Assembly: GCA_041687295.1 (NCBI GenBank)
Contig: JAWLCG010000129.1
Location: forward strand, 1-11,762
Source: JAWLCG01 sp041687295
GTDB taxonomy: Bacteria > Planctomycetota > Phycisphaerae > SM23-33 > FEN-1343
DNA: 11,762 bases
Direction of reading: 5' to 3'
Position numbers and translations under genes: made by a program. Below are positions 5,256-11,762 of this stretch, piece after piece. Numbering within the stretch: position 1 is the first letter of the stretch; the number at the start of each line of letters is the position of its first letter. Below the pieces are notes generated by a model, which had not been told where the DNA came from, did no database searches, and saw only the letters and a list, made by a program, of their open reading frames with translations.

Positions 5256-7391
5256 ATGGCGGCCCTGAAGTCCGTATGGGGCATTGACGTCGGCCAAGCC
5301 GCGCTCAAGGCCATCAAGCTGCGTGAGATAGAGGGCCAACTCCAGGTCGAGGCCTTCGACGTCATCGAGCATGCCCAGATCCTCTCGGAGCCCGACGCCG
5401 ACCGGCCCGCCCTGGTCCGCGCGGCCCTGGAGCAGTTCCTCAGCCGCAACGACGTCAGCGGCGCAGCCATCGCCGTGGCCGTCCCCGGCCAGAGCAGCTT
5501 CACCAAGTTCGTCAAGCTGCCCCCCGTCGAGCCCCGCAAGATCCCCAGCATCATCAATTACGAGGCCGAGCAGCAGATCCCCTTCGACATCAACGAGGTG
5601 ATCTGGCGCTACCAGGCGTTCCCCGACCCGGACAGCCCGGAGATCGAGGTCGGCCTGTTCGCCGTCCGCCGCACCGACGTCTACAACACGCTGGAGCCCT
5701 TCAGCGAGATGGACGTCAGCGTCAATACGGTGCAGATGGCCCCGCTGTCGCTGTACAACTTCATGATGTACGACCAGCAGGCCGCCCCCGAGGGCGCCAC
5801 GCTGATGATCGACATCGGCGCCGAGACGACCAACCTCATCGTCGCCGATGGACCCCGCATGTGGACCCGCATCCTCAACCTCGGCGGCAACCGCTTCACC
5901 GAGGCGCTGGTCAAGGCCTTCAACCTGAGCTTCGCCAAGGCCGAGAAGCTCAAGTGCACCGCCGCCAGCAGCAAGTACGCCCGCCAGGTCTTCCAGGCGA
6001 TGCGCCCGGTCTTCGAGGACCTCGCCCAGGAGATCCAGCGGTCGATCGGCTTCTACACGAGCCTCCACCGCGAGGCCCGCTTCAAGAAGCTGCTCGGCGT
6101 GGGCGGGGGCTTCAAGCTGCCGGGCCTGCAGCGGTTCCTCGAGCAGCGGCTCAACCTGCCGGTCGTCCGCCTGGACACGCTCAACGCCGCCCAGCCCGGC
6201 GCGGGCCTCAACGCCGCTCAGTACAGCGAGAGCGTCCTGAGCCTGGGCGTGGCCTACGGCCTGGCGCTGCAGGCGCTGGAGCTGACCCGCGTCGACACCA
6301 ACCTGCTGCCCGACGAGATCGCCTCGGAGCGGCGCTGGGCGAAGAAGCGTCCCTGGTTCGCGGTGGCCGCCGGCCTGCTCATCGCGGCGGCGGGGGCGTA
6401 CGCCTTCAGCAACATGAGTGCCTACGGCGTCCTGCAGAACAACGAGTACCAGGAGGCCGAGAACATCGTCCGCCGCTACACCACCTTCCGCAGCACGCTC
6501 AGTGCCGAGCGCAGCCGCAGCGAGCAGGAGAAGAAGCAGGCGGGCGAGCTGCTGGCCCTGCACGGCTACCGGACGTTCTGGCCGAGCATGGTTCGGCTGC
6601 TGGACTCGGTGGTGCGCGACCGCCAGGCCTTGCCGCACCAGGGCTTCCTGGACGGCAGTGAGGCCAATCTGCAGGTCCTCCGCGACACGGCCCCGGGCCA
6701 GCGGCAGTACGTGGTGCTGACCACCGTGGACACGCAGTACGCCCCCGACCTGCAGGCCGCCATCGACGGCGCCGCCGGTGTGATGCCCGAGGCTGGCGGC
6801 ATGGGCGCCGGCATGGGGCCGATGGGTCCGATGGGCCCAATGGGGCCGATGGGGCCGATGGGCATGGGCGGCGGTTCGAGCCGCCGCTCCAGCCGTGACA
6901 CCCAGAGCACCACCGCCAGCAAGGGCGGGCGGGGCTACGTGGTGACCCTCCGCGGCAAGAGCCCGATGGACCGCGAGCTCGGCGGGGCTCGCCTGGACAT
7001 GCTGACCAAGCGCGTCCAGGAGTTGGCCGCCGCCGAGGGCCTCGACGCGAACCTGGAGATCGTCCAGGCCGAGCTGCGGTACTACCGCAAACTCGACCCG
7101 GTCGACCCGGGCCGGCAGCCCGGGCGGACGCCGACGGCCCCGATGGGCATGGGCGACCCGATGGCCGGCGGTATGGACCCGATGGCGGGCAACTTCGGCC
7201 CGCCGGACATGATGGGCGGGCCCATGGGCGGCATGGCCCAGGGCCGCAGCGCATCGGGCCGCTCGGTCGACGCCAGCCAGACCGATCTGCTGGGCCTGCC
7301 CTGGGCCAACTACGCCGAGTTCGAGATGGTGTGGTACGTCCGCGTCAAGGGCGATGGCCTGCCCCAGCAAACCCCGAGCGACCAGAGGTAA
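5256..7391 (+). CDS. pilM: PilM-PilN fusion protein of a type IV pilus/secretion machine
   Basis: 711 residues, about twice normal PilM length. Residues 1-345 are the actin-like PilM domain that sits on the cytoplasmic face of the inner membrane: GIDVGQAALKAIKL at 9-22 (phosphate 1), LMIDIGAETTNLIVAD at 183-198 (phosphate 2), LNLGGNRF at 208-215, and GVGGGFKLPGL at 281-291 (adenosine motif). At 347-355 comes DTNLLPDEI, which looks like the NLLP docking peptide at the N-terminus of PilN, then a single membrane helix (about 366-386) and a coiled-coil-like stretch (395-433) as in PilN. A Gly-Pro-Met tract (520-537) separates two further alpha/beta segments, YVVLTT (485-490) and YVVTLRGK (561-568). 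A second Gly/Met/Pro linker fills 628-662, before a final strand MVWYVRVKG. The start is chosen from AAGGAG eight bases before the ATG. First gene of the operon; 54 bases separate it from the next. Confidence 0.9.
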   Translation: MAALKSVWGIDVGQAALKAIKLREIEGQLQVEAFDVIEHAQILSEPDADRPALVRAALEQFLSRNDVSGAAIAVAVPGQSSFTKFVKLPPVEPRKIPSIINYEAEQQIPFDINEVIWRYQAFPDPDSPEIEVGLFAVRRTDVYNTLEPFSEMDVSVNTVQMAPLSLYNFMMYDQQAAPEGATLMIDIGAETTNLIVADGPRMWTRILNLGGNRFTEALVKAFNLSFAKAEKLKCTAASSKYARQVFQAMRPVFEDLAQEIQRSIGFYTSLHREARFKKLLGVGGGFKLPGLQRFLEQRLNLPVVRLDTLNAAQPGAGLNAAQYSESVLSLGVAYGLALQALELTRVDTNLLPDEIASERRWAKKRPWFAVAAGLLIAAAGAYAFSNMSAYGVLQNNEYQEAENIVRRYTTFRSTLSAERSRSEQEKKQAGELLALHGYRTFWPSMVRLLDSVVRDRQALPHQGFLDGSEANLQVLRDTAPGQRQYVVLTTVDTQYAPDLQAAIDGAAGVMPEAGGMGAGMGPMGPMGPMGPMGPMGMGGGSSRRSSRDTQSTTASKGGRGYVVTLRGKSPMDRELGGARLDMLTKRVQELAAAEGLDANLEIVQAELRYYRKLDPVDPGRQPGRTPTAPMGMGDPMAGGMDPMAGNFGPPDMMGGPMGGMAQGRSASGRSVDASQTDLLGLPWANYAEFEMVWYVRVKGDGLPQQTPSDQR
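6813..6866 (+). repeat. Gly-Pro-Met repeat tract in the PilM-PilN fusion
   Basis: Tandem 9-base units of the form GGN-CCN-ATG encode five Gly-Pro-Met triplets plus Gly-Met. Third positions vary (ggg, ggt, ggc), so the peptide pattern is better conserved than the DNA unit. Confidence 0.85.
7151..7219 (+). repeat. Linker module shared with the next gene (copy 1)
   Basis: Two blocks recur exactly in the next gene: 7151-7170 (20 bases, encoding GDPMAG) equals 8072-8091, and 7197-7219 (23 bases, encoding GPPDMMGG) equals 8097-8119. Here the two blocks are separated by an additional GMDPMAGNF segment. Confidence 0.8.
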
Positions 7392-7392
7392 C

Positions 7393-7409
7393 CCGCCGGG
7401 CCCCGGCGG
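7393..7409 (+). other. Small intergenic hairpin within the operon
   Basis: CCGCCGG (7393-7399) pairs with CCGGCGG (7403-7409) around a 3-base loop, immediately after the pilM stop codon. There is no T-run, so it is more likely to affect mRNA processing or stability than to terminate transcription. Confidence 0.45.
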
Positions 7410-7445
7410 TCCACACCGGCCGGGGCTCGCGATCGGAGAAGGATT

Positions 7446-9032
7446 ATGAAGAAGCATCTGTTCACCATCATCCTCGGGGCCGTCACGCTCCTGATCGTCC
7501 TGGGCGTCGGCTTCGTCGCCCGGGGCAAGGCCTCCCAGAGCGAGGAGCTGATCCAGACCCGCGAGGATCTCGCCGACCGCATCAAGTCGCTGGGCAGCGC
7601 CGGGGTCAACCAGCGGGTGCTCGACAGCTGGCGGGCGTACAACGCCAGCTGCCAGCAGGAGTATGAGCAGCTGGCCGCCGCCGCCGTTGAGCTCAACCGC
7701 ACCGGCCACCAGATGCTCCAGATCGACGGGCAGGACCTCTTTCCCGTCCAGCCCGGCCAGGAGCGGGCCATCGAGTGGTCGTTCATGCCCGCCTACGAGC
7801 GGGAGATGCGCGAGCTGCTGCGGCAGCTCCGCCCGATCTCGCCGCCGACGGCCGACGAGATCGACCGCGCCACGGCCGACATGATCAACCTCATGGCCGA
7901 TCAGCAGAAGCCCCAGGACGAGGGCCAGACCCCCACGATCCTGCCGCCCGGCGTGATGGTCGAGACCGAGACCGCCCGCACGGAGGAGCCCGGCAACCCG
8001 CTGCTGTCCAGCCGCGGCGGCACCCAGCGGACGCCGACGCCGACCGGCCCCCAGCAGGGCCCGCCGATGATGGGCGACCCGATGGCCGGCGCCTGGGGCC
8101 CGCCGGACATGATGGGCGGCGGGGGGGGTGGCGCGCCCGCGCCAGGCCGGTCGCGCACCGCCACCAGCACCCAGCGCTCCGACGTTGACCAGAACCTCGC
8201 CCGCCAGAAGGCCCTGGACGCCGTCCGCGTCCGCAAGGCCCAGAGCGGGCAGCTCTACGCCGACCGCAGCTCGCTGCACTTCTACCAGCTGCCCACCGGC
8301 GTCCGCCCGCCCCGCGAGGAGATGTGGCTGGCCCTGTGGAACCTCTGGCTGCAGCGGGACATCGTCTGGGCGATCCAGCAGACCAACCAGGACATGCGCA
8401 GCCTCGTACCGGCGGCTGTCGCCCAGGCCAACGGCCCGACGGCTGGGGCCAACGTGCTGACCAACGCCATCAAGCGGCTGGTCGGCGTGCAGGTCCAGGG
8501 CTACGTCCTGCCCGAGAAGGAAGACAGTGGCTCGGGCCGCAGCGGCGGCATGGGCCCCATGGGTCCGATGATGGGCCCGATGATGGGTCCGATGGGTCCG
8601 ATGGGCGGCTCGGGCGGCGCCGCCACCGAGGGCGTGCCCCTGACCGGGCGCATCAGCAACACCGCCTACGACGTGATGACCTTCGAGTTCACCGTCATCG
8701 CCACGCCGGCGGCCGTCGAGCACCTGATCTGGAACATCCAGCGGCGCAACCTCTATACGGTCGTCGACGTGGACATCCAGGCCGTCAACGTGCCGGGCGG
8801 CGAGATGGGCAGCACCCGCACGAGCTACTCGGCCGGCAACTACCGCGCCGCCGACGAGAGCCTGTACTACTACGGCACCGACCCGGTCGTGCAGGTCCGC
8901 CTGCAGGTCGAGGCCCTTCAGCTGACCGATTGGGTCCGCCCCCTGATGCCCGTCGAGGCCCTGCAGAAGATCCTGCCCAAGAAGGTCCTGCGGGAAGAGG
9001 ACAGCCAGCGGCTCCCGCCGAGCCGGTCGTAG
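7446..9032 (+). CDS. PilO/GspM-like single-pass inner-membrane protein
   Basis: 528 residues. A short cytoplasmic start (MKKH) leads into one membrane helix (5-24, FTIILGAVTLLIVLGVGF). Helical, charged sequence follows (31-82 and 113-155), which is the PilO/GspM topology. A first Gly/Met/Pro linker (200-234) and a second Gly-Pro-Met linker (367-390) separate folded parts. The last part, TGRISNTAYDVMTFEFTVIA (400-419) then AAVEHLIWNIQRRNLYTVVDVDIQAV and VVQVRLQVEAL (481-491), alternates strand-helix-strand like the ferredoxin-like domain of PilO. No sequence motif proves the family; the call rests on topology, fold pattern and position after PilM-PilN. Ribosome site GGAG is seven bases before the ATG. 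The gene is 33 bases from the following one. A run of eight G at 8121-8128 lies inside the first linker. Confidence 0.85.
   Translation: MKKHLFTIILGAVTLLIVLGVGFVARGKASQSEELIQTREDLADRIKSLGSAGVNQRVLDSWRAYNASCQQEYEQLAAAAVELNRTGHQMLQIDGQDLFPVQPGQERAIEWSFMPAYEREMRELLRQLRPISPPTADEIDRATADMINLMADQQKPQDEGQTPTILPPGVMVETETARTEEPGNPLLSSRGGTQRTPTPTGPQQGPPMMGDPMAGAWGPPDMMGGGGGGAPAPGRSRTATSTQRSDVDQNLARQKALDAVRVRKAQSGQLYADRSSLHFYQLPTGVRPPREEMWLALWNLWLQRDIVWAIQQTNQDMRSLVPAAVAQANGPTAGANVLTNAIKRLVGVQVQGYVLPEKEDSGSGRSGGMGPMGPMMGPMMGPMGPMGGSGGAATEGVPLTGRISNTAYDVMTFEFTVIATPAAVEHLIWNIQRRNLYTVVDVDIQAVNVPGGEMGSTRTSYSAGNYRAADESLYYYGTDPVVQVRLQVEALQLTDWVRPLMPVEALQKILPKKVLREEDSQRLPPSRS
8072..8119 (+). repeat. Linker module shared with the PilM-PilN gene (copy 2)
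   Basis: Exact matches to 7151-7170 (at 8072-8091) and 7197-7219 (at 8097-8119), in the same order and reading frame. The blocks are only five bases apart here, against 26 in copy 1. Confidence 0.8.
8550..8603 (+). repeat. Gly-Pro-Met repeat tract in the PilO-like protein
   Basis: Encodes MGPMGPMMGPMMGPMGPM, an imperfect Gly-Pro-Met tract with two inserted Met residues. It is placed just before the C-terminal strand-rich domain, as in the upstream fusion protein. Confidence 0.85.
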
Positions 9033-9065
9033 AAGCCGCCCCACACGCCCAAGGAGTTGCGTAGC

Positions 9066-10856
9066 ATGGCCAAGACGAATGCCCCAGGGCTGATCGAGCA
9101 GCACATCGAGAAGATCGTGCTGGGCGTCTGCGCCCTGATCCTCATCGTGGTGGTGCTGGGCTGGGGGATGTCCAGCCCGCACACCTCCCAGATCCGCAGC
9201 GCCGAGCCGCTGCCGCCCCGCGAGATCGACGACGCGTTGAACGACCTGGCCCAGGACACCGCCCGGCGGCTGGAGAACATCCAGCCCGAGGTGCTGACGC
9301 CGCCGCAGTGGCAGCAGGTCCTGGTCGCCCGCCAGCAGGGCCCGGCCCCGACCGACATCCCGCTCAAGGCGCCCTGGGTGATCGCCAGCGAGGCCATCAA
9401 GTTCGAGGGCCCCGTCGACGTCCCGGTGCTTTCGGAGTTCCGCACGCCCAACGGCGTGCTGGCCCAGCCGGAGGTCAACACCGCCGCCACGCTCGTCCAG
9501 AGCCAGAACCAGGCCATCGACGTCTTCAGCGCCCACATCGCCACCGTCCTGGAGTACAAGCAGCTCGTCGACGCGTGGTATCCGCAGTTGCGCGAGGTGG
9601 CCGTGCCGCTGGAGATGGTCTTCCTGGAGGTCTCAGCCGAGCGCTCCGAGCGGCAGGCCGACGGCACCTGGGGCCCGGCCGAGGCCATCGAGCCCGTCCG
9701 CGGCTCCTACGGGCGCTACACCGCCAGCGTCCCCCAGCCGCCCGCCGCTGACGCCGAGCCCGGCGTGGCCCAGCAGCAGCTGGCCGCCTTCCGCCAGGGC
9801 GGCGTGCAGGAGGCGGTCCTGCAGCCGGAGTTCTTCCCCGTCCTGTGGGAAACCGGCGAGTTCGGCACCTGGATGCACCTGCTGCCCCGCACGCCCCTGA
9901 GCGACTGGCCCGACGCCGACACCAAGCCCGGCCACGAGCCGCCGCAGTGGCCTGAGCAGCGCGTCGAGGGCCCCACCGGCCCGACCGGTCCGACCGGTCC
10001 GACCGGTCCGCGCGGCCCGGCCGGTCCTGACCCGATGAACTTCACGCCCCCGCCCATGCCCGGCGGTGGCGGTGGCGGCGGTGGCGGCGGCCCCATGGAC
10101 TTCGCGCCCCCGCCGATGCCCGGCGGCCCGACCGGCCCGACCCGGCGCCAGCCGCCGGCGCGGCAGCGACAGCAGACCCCGGCGACCCCCGTCGTCGTCA
10201 AGCGTGACCCGCTGCCCGAGGTCGCCCCCGTGCCGCCGGTCTCCAGCCAGTTCAAGAAGGGCCAGGTCCTGCTCTGGGCCCATGACGTAACGGCCGACCC
10301 GGGCAAGACCTACCGCTACCGCGTCGTGGTTCGCCTGCTCAACCCGCTGTTCGACCAGGCCCACAAGGTCACCGACGCCGCCCTGTCCGAGTCGGTCAAC
10401 CTCACGCTGACCAGCCCGTGGTCCGAGCCCCAGACCGTGCCGCCGGCGACGGTGTACTTCGTCACCAGTGGCCGAAGCAACACCGGCACGGTGGGTGTGG
10501 ACGTCTTCCGCCTGGCCTACGGGCGGTGGTTCCGCGAGAACTTCAGCGTCCGCCAGGGCGAGCCGATCGGCGAGATCCGCGACGTGCAGTACATCGACCC
10601 GATGAGCGGGCAGCTGGCCCGGGCCAAGCTCGACTTCCGCGTCGGGGCCGTCGTGGTCGACCACAATTTCGACCACGAGATCATGGTCAACAACTACCCC
10701 ACCAAGGCCACCGACGTGGTGCTGCTGAGCGACGACGGCCACCTGGTCGAGCGGATCGACCGCATCGACACCCGCAAGGACCTCTACCGCGACCTGGGCA
10801 AGAAGCAACGCGACGCCGACCAGGAGGTCCGCTCGCTGGCCCGCGAGACGCCGTAA
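9066..10856 (+). CDS. Single-pass membrane protein of the pilus/secretion operon, unknown family
   Basis: 596 residues, not recognised by name. A short cytoplasmic start (about 16 residues) precedes one membrane helix (17-34, IVLGVCALILIVVVLGWG); the rest should be periplasmic. Residues 45-290 form one mixed region rich in Trp, Pro and acidic residues. A collagen-like stretch (302-320) and a Gly-rich linker with a duplicated PM(N/D)F(T/A)PPPMPGG motif (323-333 and 343-353) around ten glycines follow. The C-terminal part (395-575) begins KGQVLLWAHDVTADPGKTYRYRVVVRL and is strand-rich. Position after the PilO-like gene suggests a PilP/GspC-like job, linking the inner-membrane complex to the secretin, but this is inference. 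I chose ATG 9066, nine bases after AAGGAG, over the TTG at 9057 that abuts it. Last gene before a strong terminator. Confidence 0.85.
   Translation: MAKTNAPGLIEQHIEKIVLGVCALILIVVVLGWGMSSPHTSQIRSAEPLPPREIDDALNDLAQDTARRLENIQPEVLTPPQWQQVLVARQQGPAPTDIPLKAPWVIASEAIKFEGPVDVPVLSEFRTPNGVLAQPEVNTAATLVQSQNQAIDVFSAHIATVLEYKQLVDAWYPQLREVAVPLEMVFLEVSAERSERQADGTWGPAEAIEPVRGSYGRYTASVPQPPAADAEPGVAQQQLAAFRQGGVQEAVLQPEFFPVLWETGEFGTWMHLLPRTPLSDWPDADTKPGHEPPQWPEQRVEGPTGPTGPTGPTGPRGPAGPDPMNFTPPPMPGGGGGGGGGGPMDFAPPPMPGGPTGPTRRQPPARQRQQTPATPVVVKRDPLPEVAPVPPVSSQFKKGQVLLWAHDVTADPGKTYRYRVVVRLLNPLFDQAHKVTDAALSESVNLTLTSPWSEPQTVPPATVYFVTSGRSNTGTVGVDVFRLAYGRWFRENFSVRQGEPIGEIRDVQYIDPMSGQLARAKLDFRVGAVVVDHNFDHEIMVNNYPTKATDVVLLSDDGHLVERIDRIDTRKDLYRDLGKKQRDADQEVRSLARETP
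9969..10091 (+). repeat. Collagen-like and poly-Gly linker tract
   Basis: 9969-10025 encodes four GPT triplets, GPR, GPA and a final Gly, true Gly-X-Y periodicity with no interruption. 10062-10091 encodes ten consecutive glycines in mixed ggc/ggt codons. Between and after these lies a repeated PPPMPGG motif. Confidence 0.85.
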
Positions 10857-10888
10857 CGGCCGATTTGCAGGCGTGGGTTCGTATCCGG

Positions 10889-10930
10889 GACCCCCGGTTG
10901 GCGCTTTGAGACGCTGGCCGGGGGTCTTGT
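10889..10930 (+). terminator. Intrinsic terminator of the pilM operon
   Basis: GACCCCCGG at 10889-10897 pairs perfectly with 10918-10926. Three G-U and three further G-C pairs extend the stem to 15 bp with an 8-base loop. CTTGTT follows. It begins 33 bases after the preceding stop codon, and partly or wholly separates transcription of the last gene in the window from the operon. Confidence 0.8.
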
Positions 10931-10965
10931 TATGACCGAAGGTGAAAAAGGGTTGAAGTTTTGGC

Positions 10966-10995
10966 TTGCCAACTCTGCGAAAGGTGCCTTATTCT
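10966..10995 (+). promoter_or_regulatory. Candidate promoter for the downstream secretin-like gene
   Basis: TTGCCA (10966-10971) and TATTCT (10990-10995) are spaced by 18 bases, in the only A/T-rich part of the 336-base gap after the operon terminator. It would give a leader of about 190 bases; the remainder of that gap up to 11180 is GC-rich, and I see no gene in it. Confidence 0.4.
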
Positions 10996-11192
10996 TTCGG
11001 ACCGTCGGGAACCCTCGACTTCCACGAGTTCACCCAACCAAGCCTGCAAGCGGTGAAGAGGTACGTTGTCTGTCCTGCATCCGGACCCGGCGCCCGTGTC
11101 GGAGCGGCGCGGTTCTGAGGAGTGAGCCGCAGCGGCTGTCGCGGCTGGCCTGAGCCTCTGCGGGATTGTGTCCGGTCGATAAGGAGATAGCC

Positions 11193-11762
11193 TTGCAACT
11201 GCGAAACACATCCGTGTGGCTAGTGATGACGGTGGGGCTGCTGGCAATGCTGGCCGGCCCGGCCTGGGCGCAGGACGCTCAGACGGACCAGGCCCAGGCC
11301 CTGATGGGCCAAGGGGTCGAGCAGTTCAAGGCGCTGAACTTCACCGAGGCCAAGGCCACCTTCCTCCGCGTCGACCGCGCCCAGTTGCCCCAGGCCCAGG
11401 CCCAGCAGCTGGACAGCTACCTCAGCCGGGTCGACCTGGCGATCAAGCAGCAGAGCGCGGGCCTGGAGGCCTTTGACGCCGCCGAGCAGGCGGCCCGCGA
11501 CGGTGAGCTTGCCCGCGCCCAGCAGCTCTACGAGCGCGTCGCCGCCAACGAGTTCATCCCGGCCGAGCTGCGCAAGAGCGCCCGCGCCGAGGCCGCCCTC
11601 GCCGCCCAGCGGCTCCGCCTGGCCCAGGACGGCCAAGGCCAGCCCGCCGAGCCGGCCGACGAGCAGCCGGTGATCGTCGAGGCGCCCACCGAGGCGCCGG
11701 CCGTCGAGATCGAGTCGGTCGAGGCCCCGGTGATCGTACTCGACCCGCCGGCCGAGCCCAGC
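11193..11762 (+). CDS. Secreted TPR-like protein, probable N-terminus of a secretin (partial)
   Basis: 190 residues are visible and the frame is open at the window end. I place the start at a TTG (11193): AAGGAG at 11181-11186 lies six bases upstream, and the resulting N-terminus is a full Sec signal peptide (MQLRNTSVW, a core of VMTVGLLAMLAG, cleavage at AWA-QD after residue 26). The first ATG (11226) would start inside the hydrophobic core. Mature residues 33-60 and 91-120 look like TPR-type helix pairs (ALMGQGVEQFKALNFTEAKA; AFDAAEQAARDGELARAQQL). An Ala/Gln-rich helix follows, then a Pro/Glu/Val-rich linker (142-190). Secretins of planctomycete type IV pilus/type II systems often start with such TPR-like repeats, and the preceding operon supports that reading. 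The secretin domain itself would lie beyond the window, so the product remains inference. Confidence 0.7.
   Translation, partial: MQLRNTSVWLVMTVGLLAMLAGPAWAQDAQTDQAQALMGQGVEQFKALNFTEAKATFLRVDRAQLPQAQAQQLDSYLSRVDLAIKQQSAGLEAFDAAEQAARDGELARAQQLYERVAANEFIPAELRKSARAEAALAAQRLRLAQDGQGQPAEPADEQPVIVEAPTEAPAVEIESVEAPVIVLDPPAEPS

Noticed and set aside
4971..9536. Open frame of about 1500 codons on the minus strand across the pilM operon
   Set aside because: It lies opposite genes with clear protein motifs and ribosome sites. Its His/Arg/Leu-rich low-complexity sequence is what the complement of GC-biased codons and Gly-Pro-Met repeats produces.
10871..10900. GGTTCGTATCC resembling a tRNA T-loop
   Set aside because: The flanking bases do not form a T-stem, there is no acceptor or anticodon arm, and the region overlaps the operon's terminator.

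Overview
The DNA is GC-rich and most likely from a planctomycete, probably a Phycisphaerae-type lineage. This is inferred from the gene style and the pilM-led operon architecture. No marker gene in the window settles it.

The window has two parts. Positions 1 to about 2100 look like an accessory, mosaic stretch of visibly lower GC. It holds five copies of a GGGACAGTCACC-type inverted-repeat element, a truncated HNH/WHH nuclease-like fragment sitting exactly between two repeat pairs, one unrecognised secreted helical protein with a strong hairpin terminator, and a direct pair of about 80-base hairpin repeats. No transposase is present, so these look like non-autonomous elements or the scars of past insertions.

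Positions 2101 to 4754 are ordinary chromosomal genes read divergently: a Gfo/Idh/MocA-family protein on the minus strand that lacks the usual catalytic motifs, and folC on the plus strand. folC has a near-consensus promoter placed so close to its ATG that the mRNA is probably leaderless. A good intrinsic terminator follows folC.

Positions 5256 to 11762 encode part of an envelope-spanning type IV pilus or type II secretion-like machine. In order there is a PilM protein fused to a PilN-like membrane and periplasmic part, a PilO/GspM-like single-pass membrane protein, a second single-pass membrane protein of unknown family, a terminator, and then the start of a secreted TPR-like protein that is probably a secretin, cut by the window end. 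The three inner-membrane proteins all carry Gly-Pro-X (collagen-like) or Gly/Met/Pro-rich linkers, and two of them share linker DNA. I read this group as a divergent inner-membrane alignment complex (PilM-N-O-P equivalent) connected to an outer-membrane secretin. The most notable points are the PilM-PilN fusion, which keeps the NLLP docking motif at the junction, and the collagen-like linkers. The pilus ATPases, platform protein and pilins are not in the window.
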